A stretch of DNA of 51,092 nt from Tidjanibacter sp. (GCA_017631375.1 JAGBTK010000053.1:1-51092); one strand, 5' to 3'. Shown: positions 42,786-51,092, counted from the first letter of the stretch. The notes: generated from the letters alone by a model not told the origin. Numbers and translations are program-made.

Positions 42786-43628
42786 ATGGTTGCTGCAATT
42801 ATTGGAACAGGTCTTATTGGTGGTTCGTTGGCTCTATGTCTGCGTGAGCAGGGGCTGGCGGAGCGCATTATTGGTGTGGAGCGTAGTGCCTCACACGCCT
42901 CTCGCGCTGTGGAGTTGGGGATTGTCAATGAGGTAGCCCCTCTCGATGAGGCAATAGCTGTCGCCGACCTTATTGTGATTGCCACCCCCGTTGATTCTAT
43001 ACCCACGCTGGCTGTCAAGGTGCTCAATAAAATTGCGCCACACCAGACGGTGATAGATGTCGGCTCAATCAAGGAGGAGCTATGCGAGATGATCAGCCAA
43101 CACCCTGCACGAGGTCGTTTTGTAGCAACCCACCCGATGTGGGGTACCGAGCATAGCGGTCCTGAGGCAGCGATGCGAGGTGCCTTTGCGGGTCGTCGTG
43201 TGGTGATCTGCGAGCGTGAGCGTAGCGACAGCGATGCCCGACAGCTTGTGGAGGATATGTACAGCAAGCTGGGGATGACACCAATCTATATGGGGGCTGA
43301 GGAGCAGGATGTTCACTGCGCCTATATCTCTCATATCTCGCACATTACATCATTCGCTCTGGCTCTGACAGTGTTGGAGAAGGAGCGCGAGGAGGAGCAT
43401 ATCTTTGACCTCGCAAGCGCGGGTTTTGAGAGCACCGTGCGACTTGCCAAAAGTGCGCCCGAGACCTGGACACCCATCTTCCTGCGCAACAAATACAATG
43501 TTCTCGACGTTCTTGGAGAGCATATTCATCAATTACAGGTGCTGCGCAAGATGATTGAGCGCGACGATGCCGAGGGACTCACCGAGACAATGCGCCACGC
43601 CAACAGCATCCGTAGAATACTGAAATAG
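42786..43628 (+). CDS. tyrA: Prephenate dehydrogenase
   Basis: The 280-residue protein starts MVAAIIGTGLIGGSLALCLR with the NAD-binding GxGxxG loop, followed by DVGSIKEELCEMI and ATHPMWGTEHSGPEAA, the catalytic region of TyrA. It oxidises prephenate to hydroxyphenylpyruvate, on the way to tyrosine. There is no ACT domain. The length is normal and the gene is 2 bases before the DAHP synthase gene. Confidence 0.94.
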   Translation: MVAAIIGTGLIGGSLALCLREQGLAERIIGVERSASHASRAVELGIVNEVAPLDEAIAVADLIVIATPVDSIPTLAVKVLNKIAPHQTVIDVGSIKEELCEMISQHPARGRFVATHPMWGTEHSGPEAAMRGAFAGRRVVICERERSDSDARQLVEDMYSKLGMTPIYMGAEEQDVHCAYISHISHITSFALALTVLEKEREEEHIFDLASAGFESTVRLAKSAPETWTPIFLRNKYNVLDVLGEHIHQLQVLRKMIERDDAEGLTETMRHANSIRRILK

Positions 43629-43630
43629 CT

Positions 43631-44695
43631 ATGATTGACTTGAAATCGAAACGACCAATGATAATTGCCGGCCCGTGCAGTGCCGAGAGCGAGGAGCAAC
43701 TCCTCCTCACCGCGCGTGCGCTTGCCGAGAGTGGTAAGGTCGATATATTGCGCGCCGGAATCTGGAAACCCCGCACAAACCCCGGTTCTTTTGAGGGCGT
43801 GGGCGAGCAGGGACTTGCGTGGATGGCACGCGCAGGTCGTGAAACAGGACTGCCCGTAACTGTGGAAGTCGCAAACGCCAAACACCTGTACACCGCACTC
43901 TCCTATGGTGTGGATATGGTGTGGCTCGGTGCGCGCACCACAGTCAGCCCCTTCAGCGTACAGGAGATTGCCGACGCACTGCGTGGCACAAAGATACCCG
44001 TACTGCTCAAGAACCCGATGAACCCCGACATTGACTTGTGGAGCGGTGCTGTGGAGCGTATAGCCCGCACTGTGGGCTACGAAAATGTGGGATTGATACA
44101 TCGCGGCTTCTCGTTTTACGGCAAGAGCCGCTACCGCAATGCTCCTATGTGGCACTTGGCAATTGAGATGCGCCGCCGCTACCCCGAGATGATGATGGTG
44201 TGCGACCCCTCACACATCAGCGGCAAACGCGAATACCTCTACGAGATTGGCCAGAAAGCAGCCGACCTCAGTTTTGACGGTCTGATAATCGAGAGCCACA
44301 ACTGCCCCGCAAAGGCTCTGAGCGATGCTGCACAACAGGTTACACCTGAAGAACTTATCGCACTGCTCGACAAAATACGCTGGCGCAAAGGGAGTACCGA
44401 TAGCCCGGAATTTGTGATGGCACTCGATAGATTTCGTGGCGAGATCGACCAGATTGATGCCGAACTCTTCGACCTGCTGGCACGCCGAATGAGGGTTGCC
44501 GAGCAGATCGGTAGGGTGAAGAAGGATAATGATGTGGCAATTTTGCAGAGTGGTCGCTGGAACTCAATCACCGAAAGGGTTATTGCCCAAGCCAAAGAGC
44601 TGCAACTCAGCGAGGAGTTCCTCACAACAGTCCTCGAAGCCATCCATATCGAGAGTATCAACCGCCAGAATATCATTATGAATAGCGAAGAATAG
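43631..44695 (+). CDS. DAHP synthase (type I-beta) fused to chorismate mutase
   Basis: The 354-residue protein has an N-terminal DAHP synthase barrel of the AroA/KdsA-like type (MIIAGPCSAESEEQLL, GIWKPRTNPGSFEG, 'MNPDIDLWSGAVERI', CDPSHISGKREYL) and, from about residue 260, an AroQ-type chorismate mutase helix set (FRGEIDQIDAELFDLLARRM). It carries the first step and the prephenate-forming step of aromatic amino-acid synthesis on one chain; the mutase domain is often a feedback-control module. It closes the cluster and is followed by a terminator. Confidence 0.94.
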   Translation: MIDLKSKRPMIIAGPCSAESEEQLLLTARALAESGKVDILRAGIWKPRTNPGSFEGVGEQGLAWMARAGRETGLPVTVEVANAKHLYTALSYGVDMVWLGARTTVSPFSVQEIADALRGTKIPVLLKNPMNPDIDLWSGAVERIARTVGYENVGLIHRGFSFYGKSRYRNAPMWHLAIEMRRRYPEMMMVCDPSHISGKREYLYEIGQKAADLSFDGLIIESHNCPAKALSDAAQQVTPEELIALLDKIRWRKGSTDSPEFVMALDRFRGEIDQIDAELFDLLARRMRVAEQIGRVKKDNDVAILQSGRWNSITERVIAQAKELQLSEEFLTTVLEAIHIESINRQNIIMNSEE

Positions 44696-44747
44696 CAGAT
44701 GCATCACAGGCATCGCGGATGCTGTTCAATCTTGCTTATTACTATTC

Positions 44748-44790
44748 AAATCCTCACAAGAATCAGATTTTTGTGGGGATTTTTATTTTA
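44748..44790 (+). terminator. Terminator of the aromatic cluster
   Basis: A 12-bp stem AAATCCTCACAA/TTGTGGGGATTT (one G-T pair) followed by TTATTTTA. Confidence 0.78.
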
Positions 44791-44854
44791 TATGGGCTTA
44801 GCAAACGCTTTTCTATTCTACTCGTCATACATTCATCTTCCCTTAAAAATCGGA

Positions 44855-44965
44855 TTGGCTGAGGAAATTTAAGGCAAGGATGTCTGGGAAGCCTCGATGC
44901 ATACTAATTGTATGTGAGAGGTTTACCAAGCACCCGCAACGCCAAATTCCCCAATTATATGGCTT
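44855..44965. repeat. Dispersed palindromic repeat B, copy 2
   Basis: It starts GGCTGAGGAAATTTAAGGCA and ends CAACGCCAAATTCCCC, with an inner stem AAGCCTC/GAGAGGTTT and the tip ATGCATAC...GTATGTG. Layout and ends match copy 1 at 15370-15480, while the tip sequence differs but stays palindromic. The gap 44696-45048 holds only this element and two terminators; no gene is seen. Confidence 0.65.
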
Positions 44966-44977
44966 TTTTAAAACACA

Positions 44978-45006
44978 AGGGAGGGAGTCCTAAAAACTCC
45001 CTCCCT
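44978..45006 (-). terminator. Terminator of the ExbB/ExbD cluster
   Basis: A perfect 11-bp stem AGGGAGGGAGT/ACTCCCTCCCT with a 7-nt loop, followed on the minus strand by TGTGTTTTAAAAAAG. Confidence 0.75.
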
Positions 45007-45048
45007 CTGTGATATGTACTTAAGGCCGTAGCCTAAATAGGATTTCTA

Positions 45049-45519
45049 CTAATAACCCTGACTCTTTGCGGCAGCGTAGCTAATCTTCAGAGCGTTAGCA
45101 CGACGAAGTTCCTGCTTAACGTCGGTGATAATACCCATCTTGGTATCGCGGTCTGCCTTGATACAAGTAGTCATCGAGTTACGGTCTGCCTCATCGAGTT
45201 TGTCACGCTCCGATGCGATGAACTCGCCGATCTCAGCTGCCGAACGATAGCTATCGTTGAGCTGGATACGGGGCGAAGTACCCCATTTAGCCTGCTGAGC
45301 GAGAGTGGGAGGGCCGATGTAGATATAACTTACCAATGATTTCTTCTCCATCTTCTGTACCTCGGTAGCCTCAGGTGCCTTGAAGATCACCAAGAGATCA
45401 ACCTCACGCATGGTGGTCGATACCATGAAGAAGAAGAGAATCATAAAGATAACGTCTGGCAACGAGGCTGTCGAAATAGGTGGTACCTCTTTGCCGCCTT
45501 TTTTCTTAATTACTGCCAT
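45049..45519 (-). CDS. ExbD/TolR-family protein (second copy)
   Basis: The 156-residue protein has one N-terminal membrane helix (DVIFMILFFFMVSTTM) containing the conserved membrane Asp of ExbD/TolR after a proline-rich cytosolic head, then a periplasmic domain. ExbD proteins form the proton-conducting stator with ExbB and energise outer-membrane machinery. It is the last gene of a four-gene minus-strand cluster, 4 bases after the other ExbD. Having two ExbD homologues is usual in Bacteroidota. Confidence 0.9.
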   Translation of the reverse strand: MAVIKKKGGKEVPPISTASLPDVIFMILFFFMVSTTMREVDLLVIFKAPEATEVQKMEKKSLVSYIYIGPPTLAQQAKWGTSPRIQLNDSYRSAAEIGEFIASERDKLDEADRNSMTTCIKADRDTKMGIITDVKQELRRANALKISYAAAKSQGY

Positions 45520-45523
45520 AATT

Positions 45524-46105
45524 TTACTTAGCTCCTAAATCTCTGGGCTCGGCCTCCGAGATAGACAACTTAATAGCCTCATTAACGGCCTTACGCTGGT
45601 CATCGGTAAGCTCTGCCACGGGTTTGCCGAATTTCTCGATCGAGAGTTCGTCACGAATTTCGTTAAATGCACGCGAAAGCTCGTTCTGCACCATAACATA
45701 GGTGTTATAGGTGGTGCTTCGGTCAGCCTTCAACGAGATAACGCCCTTCGAAACGACGTGGCTGCCAAGAATGTCGTTCTCAACAACCTCCTTCTCGGGA
45801 AGATTCGGATCGTCATACGGGTTCAACATAAACTCTTTTGCCTTATCCTTCAGTTCAGAGATGTGAATCTGCTCACCCTGAACCATCAGCTGGTCGTAGG
45901 CACTCACAAAGACCTTCAAGATGTTACGCTCCTTGATAGGAGGTGCATCCTGCTGCTCCTCGTCAACCCAGGGAGGCAACGTACGGTTGATACCCGAGTC
46001 AACGTTCATTGTGGTAGCCACCAAGAAGAAGATAAGGAGCAAGAAGGCGATATCCGCCATCGAACCTGCGTTAACTTCCGGTGTTTTCTTCTTATTAATA
46101 GCCAT
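45524..46105 (-). CDS. ExbD/TolR-family protein (first copy)
   Basis: The 193-residue protein has the ExbD membrane helix SMADIAFLLLIFFLVATTMN with its conserved Asp and a longer periplasmic region than the downstream copy. It likely pairs with the ExbB homologue two genes upstream. The gene lies 11 bases after a small membrane protein gene and 4 bases before the second exbD. High-expression codon use is evident (GTT, GCA, CGT-type). Confidence 0.9.
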   Translation of the reverse strand: MAINKKKTPEVNAGSMADIAFLLLIFFLVATTMNVDSGINRTLPPWVDEEQQDAPPIKERNILKVFVSAYDQLMVQGEQIHISELKDKAKEFMLNPYDDPNLPEKEVVENDILGSHVVSKGVISLKADRSTTYNTYVMVQNELSRAFNEIRDELSIEKFGKPVAELTDDQRKAVNEAIKLSISEAEPRDLGAK

Positions 46106-46116
46106 AATAGATATTA

Positions 46117-46524
46117 CTATTTTTTAAAGGCACTCTTCAACTCGCCATACAGGATCGCTACGAACGAAGCTGCAAGAACGATGTATGCAATATAGAGACC
46201 GGTGTCGGTCAATTTCAGAGTAGTTACGTTGTCAATTACGTCTCCGTTGGGGAGCATCATAGGTGCTGCGCTCGAGAGCGAGTAGAGACCGAAGATGGCA
46301 GCAACAGCTACTACCAAACCTACCAAAGTGCGAATTGCACCCTTAGGATTGGAGAACATGCTAACCAAGGGGAATACTACCGCCGAACCAAGAGCGAGAC
46401 CCAAAATGATATAAGCCCACACGAGCATTGCGCCTACTGCTGCCTCGCCTGCCAATACGAAATAAGCAAACACAGCAACACCGCAAAGCATCAGAACGAG
46501 CTGTACATATTTAGTCCACTTCAT
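46117..46524 (-). CDS. Small four-helix membrane protein of the ExbB/ExbD cluster
   Basis: The 135-residue protein has four hydrophobic helices (for example LVLMLCGVAVFAYFVLAGEA, and YIAYIVLAASFVAILYGELK at the C-terminus) and no recognised domain. It is consistently placed between ExbB and ExbD homologues in Bacteroidota clusters of this type, as I recall, and may be part of the stator complex. The function is unproven. Confidence 0.8.
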   Translation of the reverse strand: MKWTKYVQLVLMLCGVAVFAYFVLAGEAAVGAMLVWAYIILGLALGSAVVFPLVSMFSNPKGAIRTLVGLVVAVAAIFGLYSLSSAAPMMLPNGDVIDNVTTLKLTDTGLYIAYIVLAASFVAILYGELKSAFKK

Positions 46525-46557
46525 AGTTTTGATCGGATTTTAGAAATAAGGTATAAA

Positions 46558-47355
46558 TTATTTCTTGCTATAAGCGGTCAACATATCAACCAAAGTGATC
46601 GAGCAATCCTCCATAGTTACAACGAGACCGTCGATTTTGCTAACGATGTAGTTGTAGAACAACTGAAGAACAGCAGCAGCGATAAGACCTGCAAGAGTGG
46701 TAAGCAGAGCGACCTTGATACCACCTGCTACGAGGGTGGGCGATACGTCACCAGCAGCCTCGATAGCGTCAAATGCGCCTACCATACCTACTACAGTACC
46801 CATAAAGCCCAACATAGGCGAAAGAGCGATGAAGAGGCTGATCCAAGTCAGACCCGACTCCATAAGACCCATCTGAACCGAACCATACGAAGCAACCGAC
46901 TTCTCAACTACATCAAGACCCTGATCGTAGCGGCTCAAACCCTGATAGAAGATGCTAGCTACGGGACCACGACGGTTACGGCAAACGTCCAATGCCTTCT
47001 CGATACCACCCTCTGCCAAAGCAGCCTCAACGTCTGCGATAAGCTTCTTGGTGTTAATCTTCGAAAGGCTCAGGTAGAGAATACGCTCAACAGCGATTGC
47101 AAGACCGAAGATCAAGCAGAGCAATACGGGGGTCATCCAACCAGCACCACCCTCGATAAATTTGCTCTTGATAGCCTGGTGCATAGCAACACCCTCTACA
47201 TCAACCTCAGGATCCATAGCGGGAGCCTCAGCCTCAACAGCCTCAACAGCCTCAACAGCCTCGGGAGCTGCTGCAGCCTCATCCTGTGCATAAACGTTAA
47301 CTGCCGCGAAGCTCATTACGCTTGCCATCGACAGAATCAGAAAAAGTTTTTTCAT
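46558..47355 (-). CDS. MotA/TolQ/ExbB proton channel protein
   Basis: The 265-residue protein starts with a signal-like helix (LFLILSMASVMSFAAVNVYA), followed by an Ala/Glu-rich segment of EAVEAVEAVEAEA type. It then has the ExbB channel core: a membrane helix near residue 75, LSPMLGFMGTVVGMVGAFD, and SPTLVAGGIKVALLTTLAGL. It forms the stator with ExbD. The N-terminal exported segment is a known variation in Bacteroidota. It is first in the cluster, with an AT-rich upstream region of ~80 bases to tRNA-Ser. Confidence 0.92.
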   Translation of the reverse strand: MKKLFLILSMASVMSFAAVNVYAQDEAAAAPEAVEAVEAVEAEAPAMDPEVDVEGVAMHQAIKSKFIEGGAGWMTPVLLCLIFGLAIAVERILYLSLSKINTKKLIADVEAALAEGGIEKALDVCRNRRGPVASIFYQGLSRYDQGLDVVEKSVASYGSVQMGLMESGLTWISLFIALSPMLGFMGTVVGMVGAFDAIEAAGDVSPTLVAGGIKVALLTTLAGLIAAAVLQLFYNYIVSKIDGLVVTMEDCSITLVDMLTAYSKK

Positions 47356-47434
47356 AATTTAAATTTAAGATTAATTAGACTTATGTGTTTTTTAAAGTTT
47401 GTTTGTTGTCTTATTTTTTTTCAAAAAAATTTTG

Positions 47435-47522
47435 CGGAGAAAGCGGGATTCGAACCCACGATACCCTTTTGGGGTATACGCACTTTCCAGGCGCGCACCT
47501 TCAGCCACTCGGTCATTTCTCC
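47435..47522 (-). tRNA. tRNA-Ser (anticodon GGA)
   Basis: The minus strand shows acceptor GGAGAAA/TTTCTCC, D-arm with GAGTGGCTGAAGG, anticodon loop CTGGAAA (GGA), a long variable arm TACCCCAAAAGGGTA and T-arm CGGGTTCGAATCCCG-type. The total is 88 nt, a class II tRNA. CCA is not encoded. Confidence 0.95.
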
Positions 47523-47678
47523 AATTCCGCTACCCACTAATCGTCTGTACCACAAACAATTAACGGACTTTCTCCTAACACATAATCGGTCTTTCCGGGC
47601 TCTTAAACCAACCCGTCAAAACCTATTACACGTCAAAAATCCCCGAAATATACAATTTTTTTTTCGTAACAAAAAAAT

Positions 47679-48728
47679 TTATTCGTTCATTTCTCCTCTA
47701 AAAGATGTTCTTAATGCTGATTTTAGTGCTTCGCCACTCGCTCCGCGACCCAGCATAAACATCATTTTTGTCACCGCAGCCTCCAAAGTGATATCCCTTC
47801 CGCTGACCACTCCGAGTTCCTGCATTCGGCGACCCGTCTCATAAAGTTCCATATCTACCTTACCGTCGGCGCACTGAGTTACATTCATCACGCACACCCC
47901 GCGCTCCATTGCTCGGCGCAGCGAGTCGATAAACCAATCGCCACTCGGAGCATTGCCAGAGCCGTAGGTTTCAAGTATCACACCCCTCAGCCCCTCAACC
48001 GAGAGCATAGCGTTGAGTGTCTGCTCCGTAAGACCTGGAAAAATTTTGACAACCATCACATCGCAGGCGAGCAACGACTCCACGCCAAAGGTCTCATCCT
48101 CGGCAGGATGGTGGATTGCCGCATCGTTGTAGGCGATATTGACTCCCACCTCCGCAAGTGGCGGGTAGTTGAACGAGGCGAAGGCGCTCAGCCTCTCGGC
48201 ACTTTGCTTGGTGGAGCGATTGGCACGGAAGAGGCGATTCTGGAAGTAGAGCGACACCTCCGGTACTCGCGCCTTGCCCTCGGAGTCAACGGCAGCGGCA
48301 ATCTCTATGGCGGTTATAAGGTTCTCGCGACCATCGGTACGCAACACGCCAATCGGAATCTGGCTACCGGTAAAGACCACCGGTTTTGCCAGGCCGTGGA
48401 GCATAAAGCTGAGTGCGGAGGAGGTGTAGGACATAGTATCTGTGCCGTGTAGCACCACAAAGCCGTCGAAGAGGTCGTAGTTTTCCTCAATTTTGGCGGC
48501 AAGGGCGCGCCACAGCGCAGGCGAGGCATTGGATGAGTCGATGGGATCGAAGGGCAGCACCTCAATATCCACATTAAGTCGCTGGATAACAGGGAACTCC
48601 TGATGGATATGGGTAAAGTCGAACGGTACAAGCGCACCACTCTCGGGATCGGTCTTCATACCGATAGTACCACCCGTATAAATCAACAAGACTCTGCGTC
48701 GGCTGTTGTCACCATTTACTCTCTTCAT
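47679..48728 (-). CDS. L-asparaginase, type I
   Basis: The 349-residue protein has both asparaginase signatures: the nucleophile Thr region LLIYTGGTIGMK near the N-terminus and VLHGTDTMSYTSSAL. It hydrolyses asparagine to aspartate and ammonia. The absence of a signal peptide indicates a cytosolic (type I, AnsA-like) enzyme. It lies 21 bases downstream of tatD on the same strand. Confidence 0.93.
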   Translation of the reverse strand: MKRVNGDNSRRRVLLIYTGGTIGMKTDPESGALVPFDFTHIHQEFPVIQRLNVDIEVLPFDPIDSSNASPALWRALAAKIEENYDLFDGFVVLHGTDTMSYTSSALSFMLHGLAKPVVFTGSQIPIGVLRTDGRENLITAIEIAAAVDSEGKARVPEVSLYFQNRLFRANRSTKQSAERLSAFASFNYPPLAEVGVNIAYNDAAIHHPAEDETFGVESLLACDVMVVKIFPGLTEQTLNAMLSVEGLRGVILETYGSGNAPSGDWFIDSLRRAMERGVCVMNVTQCADGKVDMELYETGRRMQELGVVSGRDITLEAAVTKMMFMLGRGASGEALKSALRTSFRGEMNE

Positions 48729-48749
48729 CGCTATATAACTATTTGGTTA

Positions 48750-49523
48750 TCAAATCATAAACATCTGTCGGGCATTGGTTGTGGTCTGACGAGCCACCTC
48801 CTCAGCCGTCACGCCCTTGATCTCTGCTACCTTTGCGCAAGTGTATTGGAGATAGGCACTCTCATTACGCTTACCTCGATAGGGAACAGGAGGCAGGTAG
48901 GGAGCATCCGTTTCGAGCAGTATCTCATCCAACCCCATAAGTGCCACAGCCTCAGGCAAAATGCTCTTTTTGTAGGTCACCACGCCACCAACGCCGAAGA
49001 GCATATCGCCCATCTGGCGCGCTGCACGCCACACCTCAGGCTCGGCAGCAAAGGCGTGGAAAACACCCCTCACCCCGCGACCGCGAAAGCCATCGAGCAC
49101 CTCCAGAACCTCCGACCACGCATTGCGAACGTGGATGGTCAGCGGCAGGTTGTGGTGGAGCGACAACTCCACCTGTCGGGCAAAAACATCCATCTGCTCC
49201 GAGCGATACTCGCTACTCCAATAGAGGTCGATACCCACCTCACCAACAGCCACAAAGCGATGGTCGGGGCTGGCAAGCAGTCGCTCCACAATAGCCATCT
49301 CGCGCTCGTTGCTCACAGCGTCGGCTACCGAAGTGGGGTGCAGACCCATCATCGGGTAGTGGTCGGGGTGCTCGGAGGCTATTGCGAGCAGTCGCTCGTG
49401 ACTCTCGGAGTCGATAGCGGGCAGCAGGAATGCCTCCACACCCGCCTCACGGGCACGAGCAATCACCTCGGCACGGTCGGCATCGAACTCCTCACAATAT
49501 ATATGGCTATGTGTATCTATCAT
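48750..49523 (-). CDS. tatD: TatD-family metal-dependent hydrolase
   Basis: From ATG 49523 (MIDTHSHIYCEEF) the 257-residue protein shows the TatD set: metal-binding H-S-H near the start, VGEVGIDLYW, PLTIHVRNAW, GVFHAFAA and LLETDAPYLPPVPYRGKRNE. TatD proteins are Mg-dependent DNases or tRNA hydrolases. The upstream in-frame extension overlaps dprA and is not conserved. Downstream is asparaginase; upstream, 34 bases away, is dprA. Confidence 0.93.
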   Translation of the reverse strand: MIDTHSHIYCEEFDADRAEVIARAREAGVEAFLLPAIDSESHERLLAIASEHPDHYPMMGLHPTSVADAVSNEREMAIVERLLASPDHRFVAVGEVGIDLYWSSEYRSEQMDVFARQVELSLHHNLPLTIHVRNAWSEVLEVLDGFRGRGVRGVFHAFAAEPEVWRAARQMGDMLFGVGGVVTYKKSILPEAVALMGLDEILLETDAPYLPPVPYRGKRNESAYLQYTCAKVAEIKGVTAEEVARQTTTNARQMFMI

Positions 49524-49557
49524 TTTCTTATATATATACCTATTTAAAATAAAGCGG

Positions 49558-50655
49558 CTACACTTTTTCGTAACGGCCACCCGGCAATTGTCGCACCACG
49601 CCTGCAATATCCAGCCCCACCAGCAGAGCATTTATAGAGGCAATGCTCATACCGCTACGCTCCACAAGGGTATCGACAGCCAGCGTCTCACCCTCGCCAA
49701 AGCAACCAAGCAGATGCATCTCACCCTCGCTCAGCCCGAGGCTATCCTCCGAGGCGGTAACCACCACTGCACGCTCCTCAACATTCCACCCCACTTCGCG
49801 CACCACATCGGCTGCCGAGCATACCATAGCGGCACGACGCGAGGCGATGAGCTGATTTGCACCCTCTGAGGAGCGGTCGCCCACCCTGCCCGGGAGAGCC
49901 ATCACGGTACGGTTATAGCCATAGGCCATCTCTGCCGTGTGGAGCGAGCCACCCTTTGCGGGGGACTCCACAACCAGCGTGCCTTGAGACACTCCCGCAA
50001 TGATGCGGTTGCGCGGGATGTAAAAAGTACCCTTGCCGACCACCCCACTCCGATATTCGCTCACCAAAGCACCTCCCGACGAGAGGATGCTCTCAGCCAG
50101 CTTCTGATGCGTACGCGGAGTGACCGAAGTGACAGGCGACGGAAGCACCGCCACCGTGTGCAACCCCGCACCTATGGCCGAAAGGTGCGCCTCGCCATCC
50201 ACGCCAAAGGCCAAGCCACTCACCACAGAGAGGTCCGGCACCATTTCTGCAAGGTCTGCCACCAGACGATTGGTCATACGACCACCGTAGGGTGTCATCG
50301 TGCGTGTGCCCACCACCGACAGAGTGCGCCCCGAGAGTGGTGCTATGTTACCTTTATAATAAAGAACGTGGGGATAGTCGTCACACTCGCGGAGTAGTGT
50401 CGGGTACTCCTCATCGGTAGAGGCAACACCGCACACACCCTCGCGCTCCATCCTGCGCACGATATCCTCCGCCTCGGCGAAGGTCTGCTTCGAGGTGATA
50501 GCCGATACCACCCCCTCGGCAAGCCCCAACTCGGCAAGCTCCGCACGGGAACGAGCAAAGAGCGTGGTGGCCGAGCCGAAGTAGGCGAGAAGTTGTGTAA
50601 TGCTTCTCGTCCCCAATCCGGGCAGCAAGGTGAGTGCCAAATCCTCGATTTTCAT
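49558..50655 (-). CDS. dprA: DNA-processing protein DprA
   Basis: From ATG 50655 (MKIEDLALTLLPGLG) the 365-residue protein has an N-terminal HhH-like segment (LPGLGTRSITQLL), the Rossmann-like DprA core (LSVVGTRTMTPYGGRMTNRL, VSGLAFGVDGEAHLSAI, 'TFYIPRNRIIAGVSQGTLVV', GSLHTAEMAYGYNR) and a C-terminal winged-helix region. DprA loads RecA on incoming single-stranded DNA during transformation. An in-frame start 24 codons further up adds a non-conserved head and was not used. Confidence 0.93.
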   Translation of the reverse strand: MKIEDLALTLLPGLGTRSITQLLAYFGSATTLFARSRAELAELGLAEGVVSAITSKQTFAEAEDIVRRMEREGVCGVASTDEEYPTLLRECDDYPHVLYYKGNIAPLSGRTLSVVGTRTMTPYGGRMTNRLVADLAEMVPDLSVVSGLAFGVDGEAHLSAIGAGLHTVAVLPSPVTSVTPRTHQKLAESILSSGGALVSEYRSGVVGKGTFYIPRNRIIAGVSQGTLVVESPAKGGSLHTAEMAYGYNRTVMALPGRVGDRSSEGANQLIASRRAAMVCSAADVVREVGWNVEERAVVVTASEDSLGLSEGEMHLLGCFGEGETLAVDTLVERSGMSIASINALLVGLDIAGVVRQLPGGRYEKV

Positions 50656-50807
50656 ATCGGCAAAGGGTGGGTGAAAGTGGTACTTACAAGATGTAAAGGT
50701 AAAATTTTTTTGTGTTAAAATCGACATCCAAGGGGGTTAAAATAGGTTTTTAAAGATTTTTTTACAGGAAAAAGGGGGTTGGGGTTGGTGAGTGAGGAAA
50801 ATTTACT

Positions 50808-50815
50808 TATATTTG
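50808..50815 (+). promoter_or_regulatory. Promoter -7 element of tRNA-Cys
   Basis: TATATTTG fits the Bacteroidota -7 pattern and lies 10 bases before the tRNA 5' end. A weaker TTGG lies ~20 bases upstream. Confidence 0.55.
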
Positions 50816-50825
50816 CACTCCGTTT

Positions 50826-50896
50826 GGTGCGATGGCCGAGTGGCTAGGCACAGCTCTGCAAAAGCTGCTACAGCGGTTCGATTCCGCTTCGCACCT
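50826..50896 (+). tRNA. tRNA-Cys (anticodon GCA)
   Basis: Acceptor GGTGCGA/TCGCACC, anticodon loop CTGCAAA (GCA) on an AGCT/AGCT stem, and T-arm AGCGG/CCGCT with loop TTCGATT. Total 71 nt to the discriminator T; CCA is not encoded. A terminator follows directly. Confidence 0.95.
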
Positions 50897-50897
50897 C

Positions 50898-50936
50898 AAA
50901 AAAGTAGGCTCGCTTTTGGCGAGCCTTTACTTTTTT
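50898..50936 (+). terminator. Terminator of tRNA-Cys
   Basis: Stem GGCTCGC/GCGAGCC (50907-50913 with 50919-50925), extended by A/T pairing at its base, followed by TTTACTTTTTT. Confidence 0.85.
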
Positions 50937-50989
50937 GAGGTGCGAGTGCTTACGCACTGCAATACTCAACGCCAGCAAGTTTCAATAAA

Positions 50990-51092
50990 AGGGAGATTAA
51001 GGATTGTCCCTATGTTCCTTAACCTCTCTAATCTCCTATTACTCCTATAATTCCTATTATTAATCCTGCTTCGCAGTCTTTTCGTTGCTCCC
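50990..51092. repeat. Dispersed repeat A, inverted copy cut by the window end
   Basis: The last ~33 bases are the reverse complement of the repeat core at 15221-15254. Before them lies a low-complexity tract (GGAGATTAAGG, CTAATCTCCTATTACTCC, TAATTCCTATTAT) comparable to the tail of the first copy. Non-coding. Confidence 0.7.

Overview
The window looks like chromosomal DNA of a Bacteroidota gut bacterium, most likely Rikenellaceae or Alistipes-like. The reasons are moderate GC content by eye, weak or absent Shine-Dalgarno sites, several promoters that fit the Bacteroidota pattern TTTG-N18..20-TAnnTTTG, and family content typical of the group (DUF4271, DUF3467, DUF5009/NagX-like, S9 dipeptidyl peptidase IV, ExbB plus two ExbD, DAHP synthase fused to chorismate mutase). 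The genus is an inference; no 16S or other species marker is present.

Layout. 1-845: very small, overlapping genes of foreign (phage or conjugative-element) character plus a possible tRNA-like RNA. 1051-1123: tRNA-Thr. 1258-3659: a hypothetical gene, a radical SAM protein and recO. 3766-6695: an amino-sugar operon (ROK kinase, nagB-like deaminase, NagX-like acetyltransferase). 6732-10432: a DMT exporter, a five-cysteine redox-type protein and dipeptidyl peptidase IV, all on the minus strand. 10433-12970: an AT-rich island with nine copies of a ~70-78 nt hairpin repeat, a small HTH gene, and a lipoprotein gene with a very structured ~255 nt leader; it is closed by a decayed second copy of the dpp4 5' end. 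13011-15143: nitroreductase, HAD hydrolase, rdgB. 15494-20909: a GH3 beta-glucosidase, two envelope proteins, menG/ubiE and a LolE/FtsX-type permease (minus).

20978-26540: an SDR dehydrogenase, a zinc metallopeptidase, an SGNH hydrolase with an MBOAT acyltransferase (probable envelope-glycan acylation pair) and a PAP2-type protein. 26579-34622: a long minus-strand run (LysE exporter, cmk, ispH, a membrane protein, CtpA-type protease, sensor kinase, DUF4271, hemD-like, then rnpA and yidD). 34748-39993: lnt, folC and a second GH3 enzyme. 40050-40343: DUF3467 protein. 40579-44695: aromatic amino-acid cluster (pheA, aminotransferase, tyrA, DAHP synthase/chorismate mutase). 45049-47355: proton-channel ExbB/ExbD cluster. 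The right end holds tRNA-Ser, asparaginase, tatD, dprA and tRNA-Cys, and the last ~90 bases are an inverted copy of a dispersed repeat also seen at about 15.2 kb.

Most of the window is ordinary core metabolism and envelope biology. The parts that deserve a second look are the hairpin-array island at 10.6-12.6 kb, whose stems show compensatory changes between copies, and the tRNA-like fold at 298-408. All folds, promoters and repeat comparisons were made by eye.
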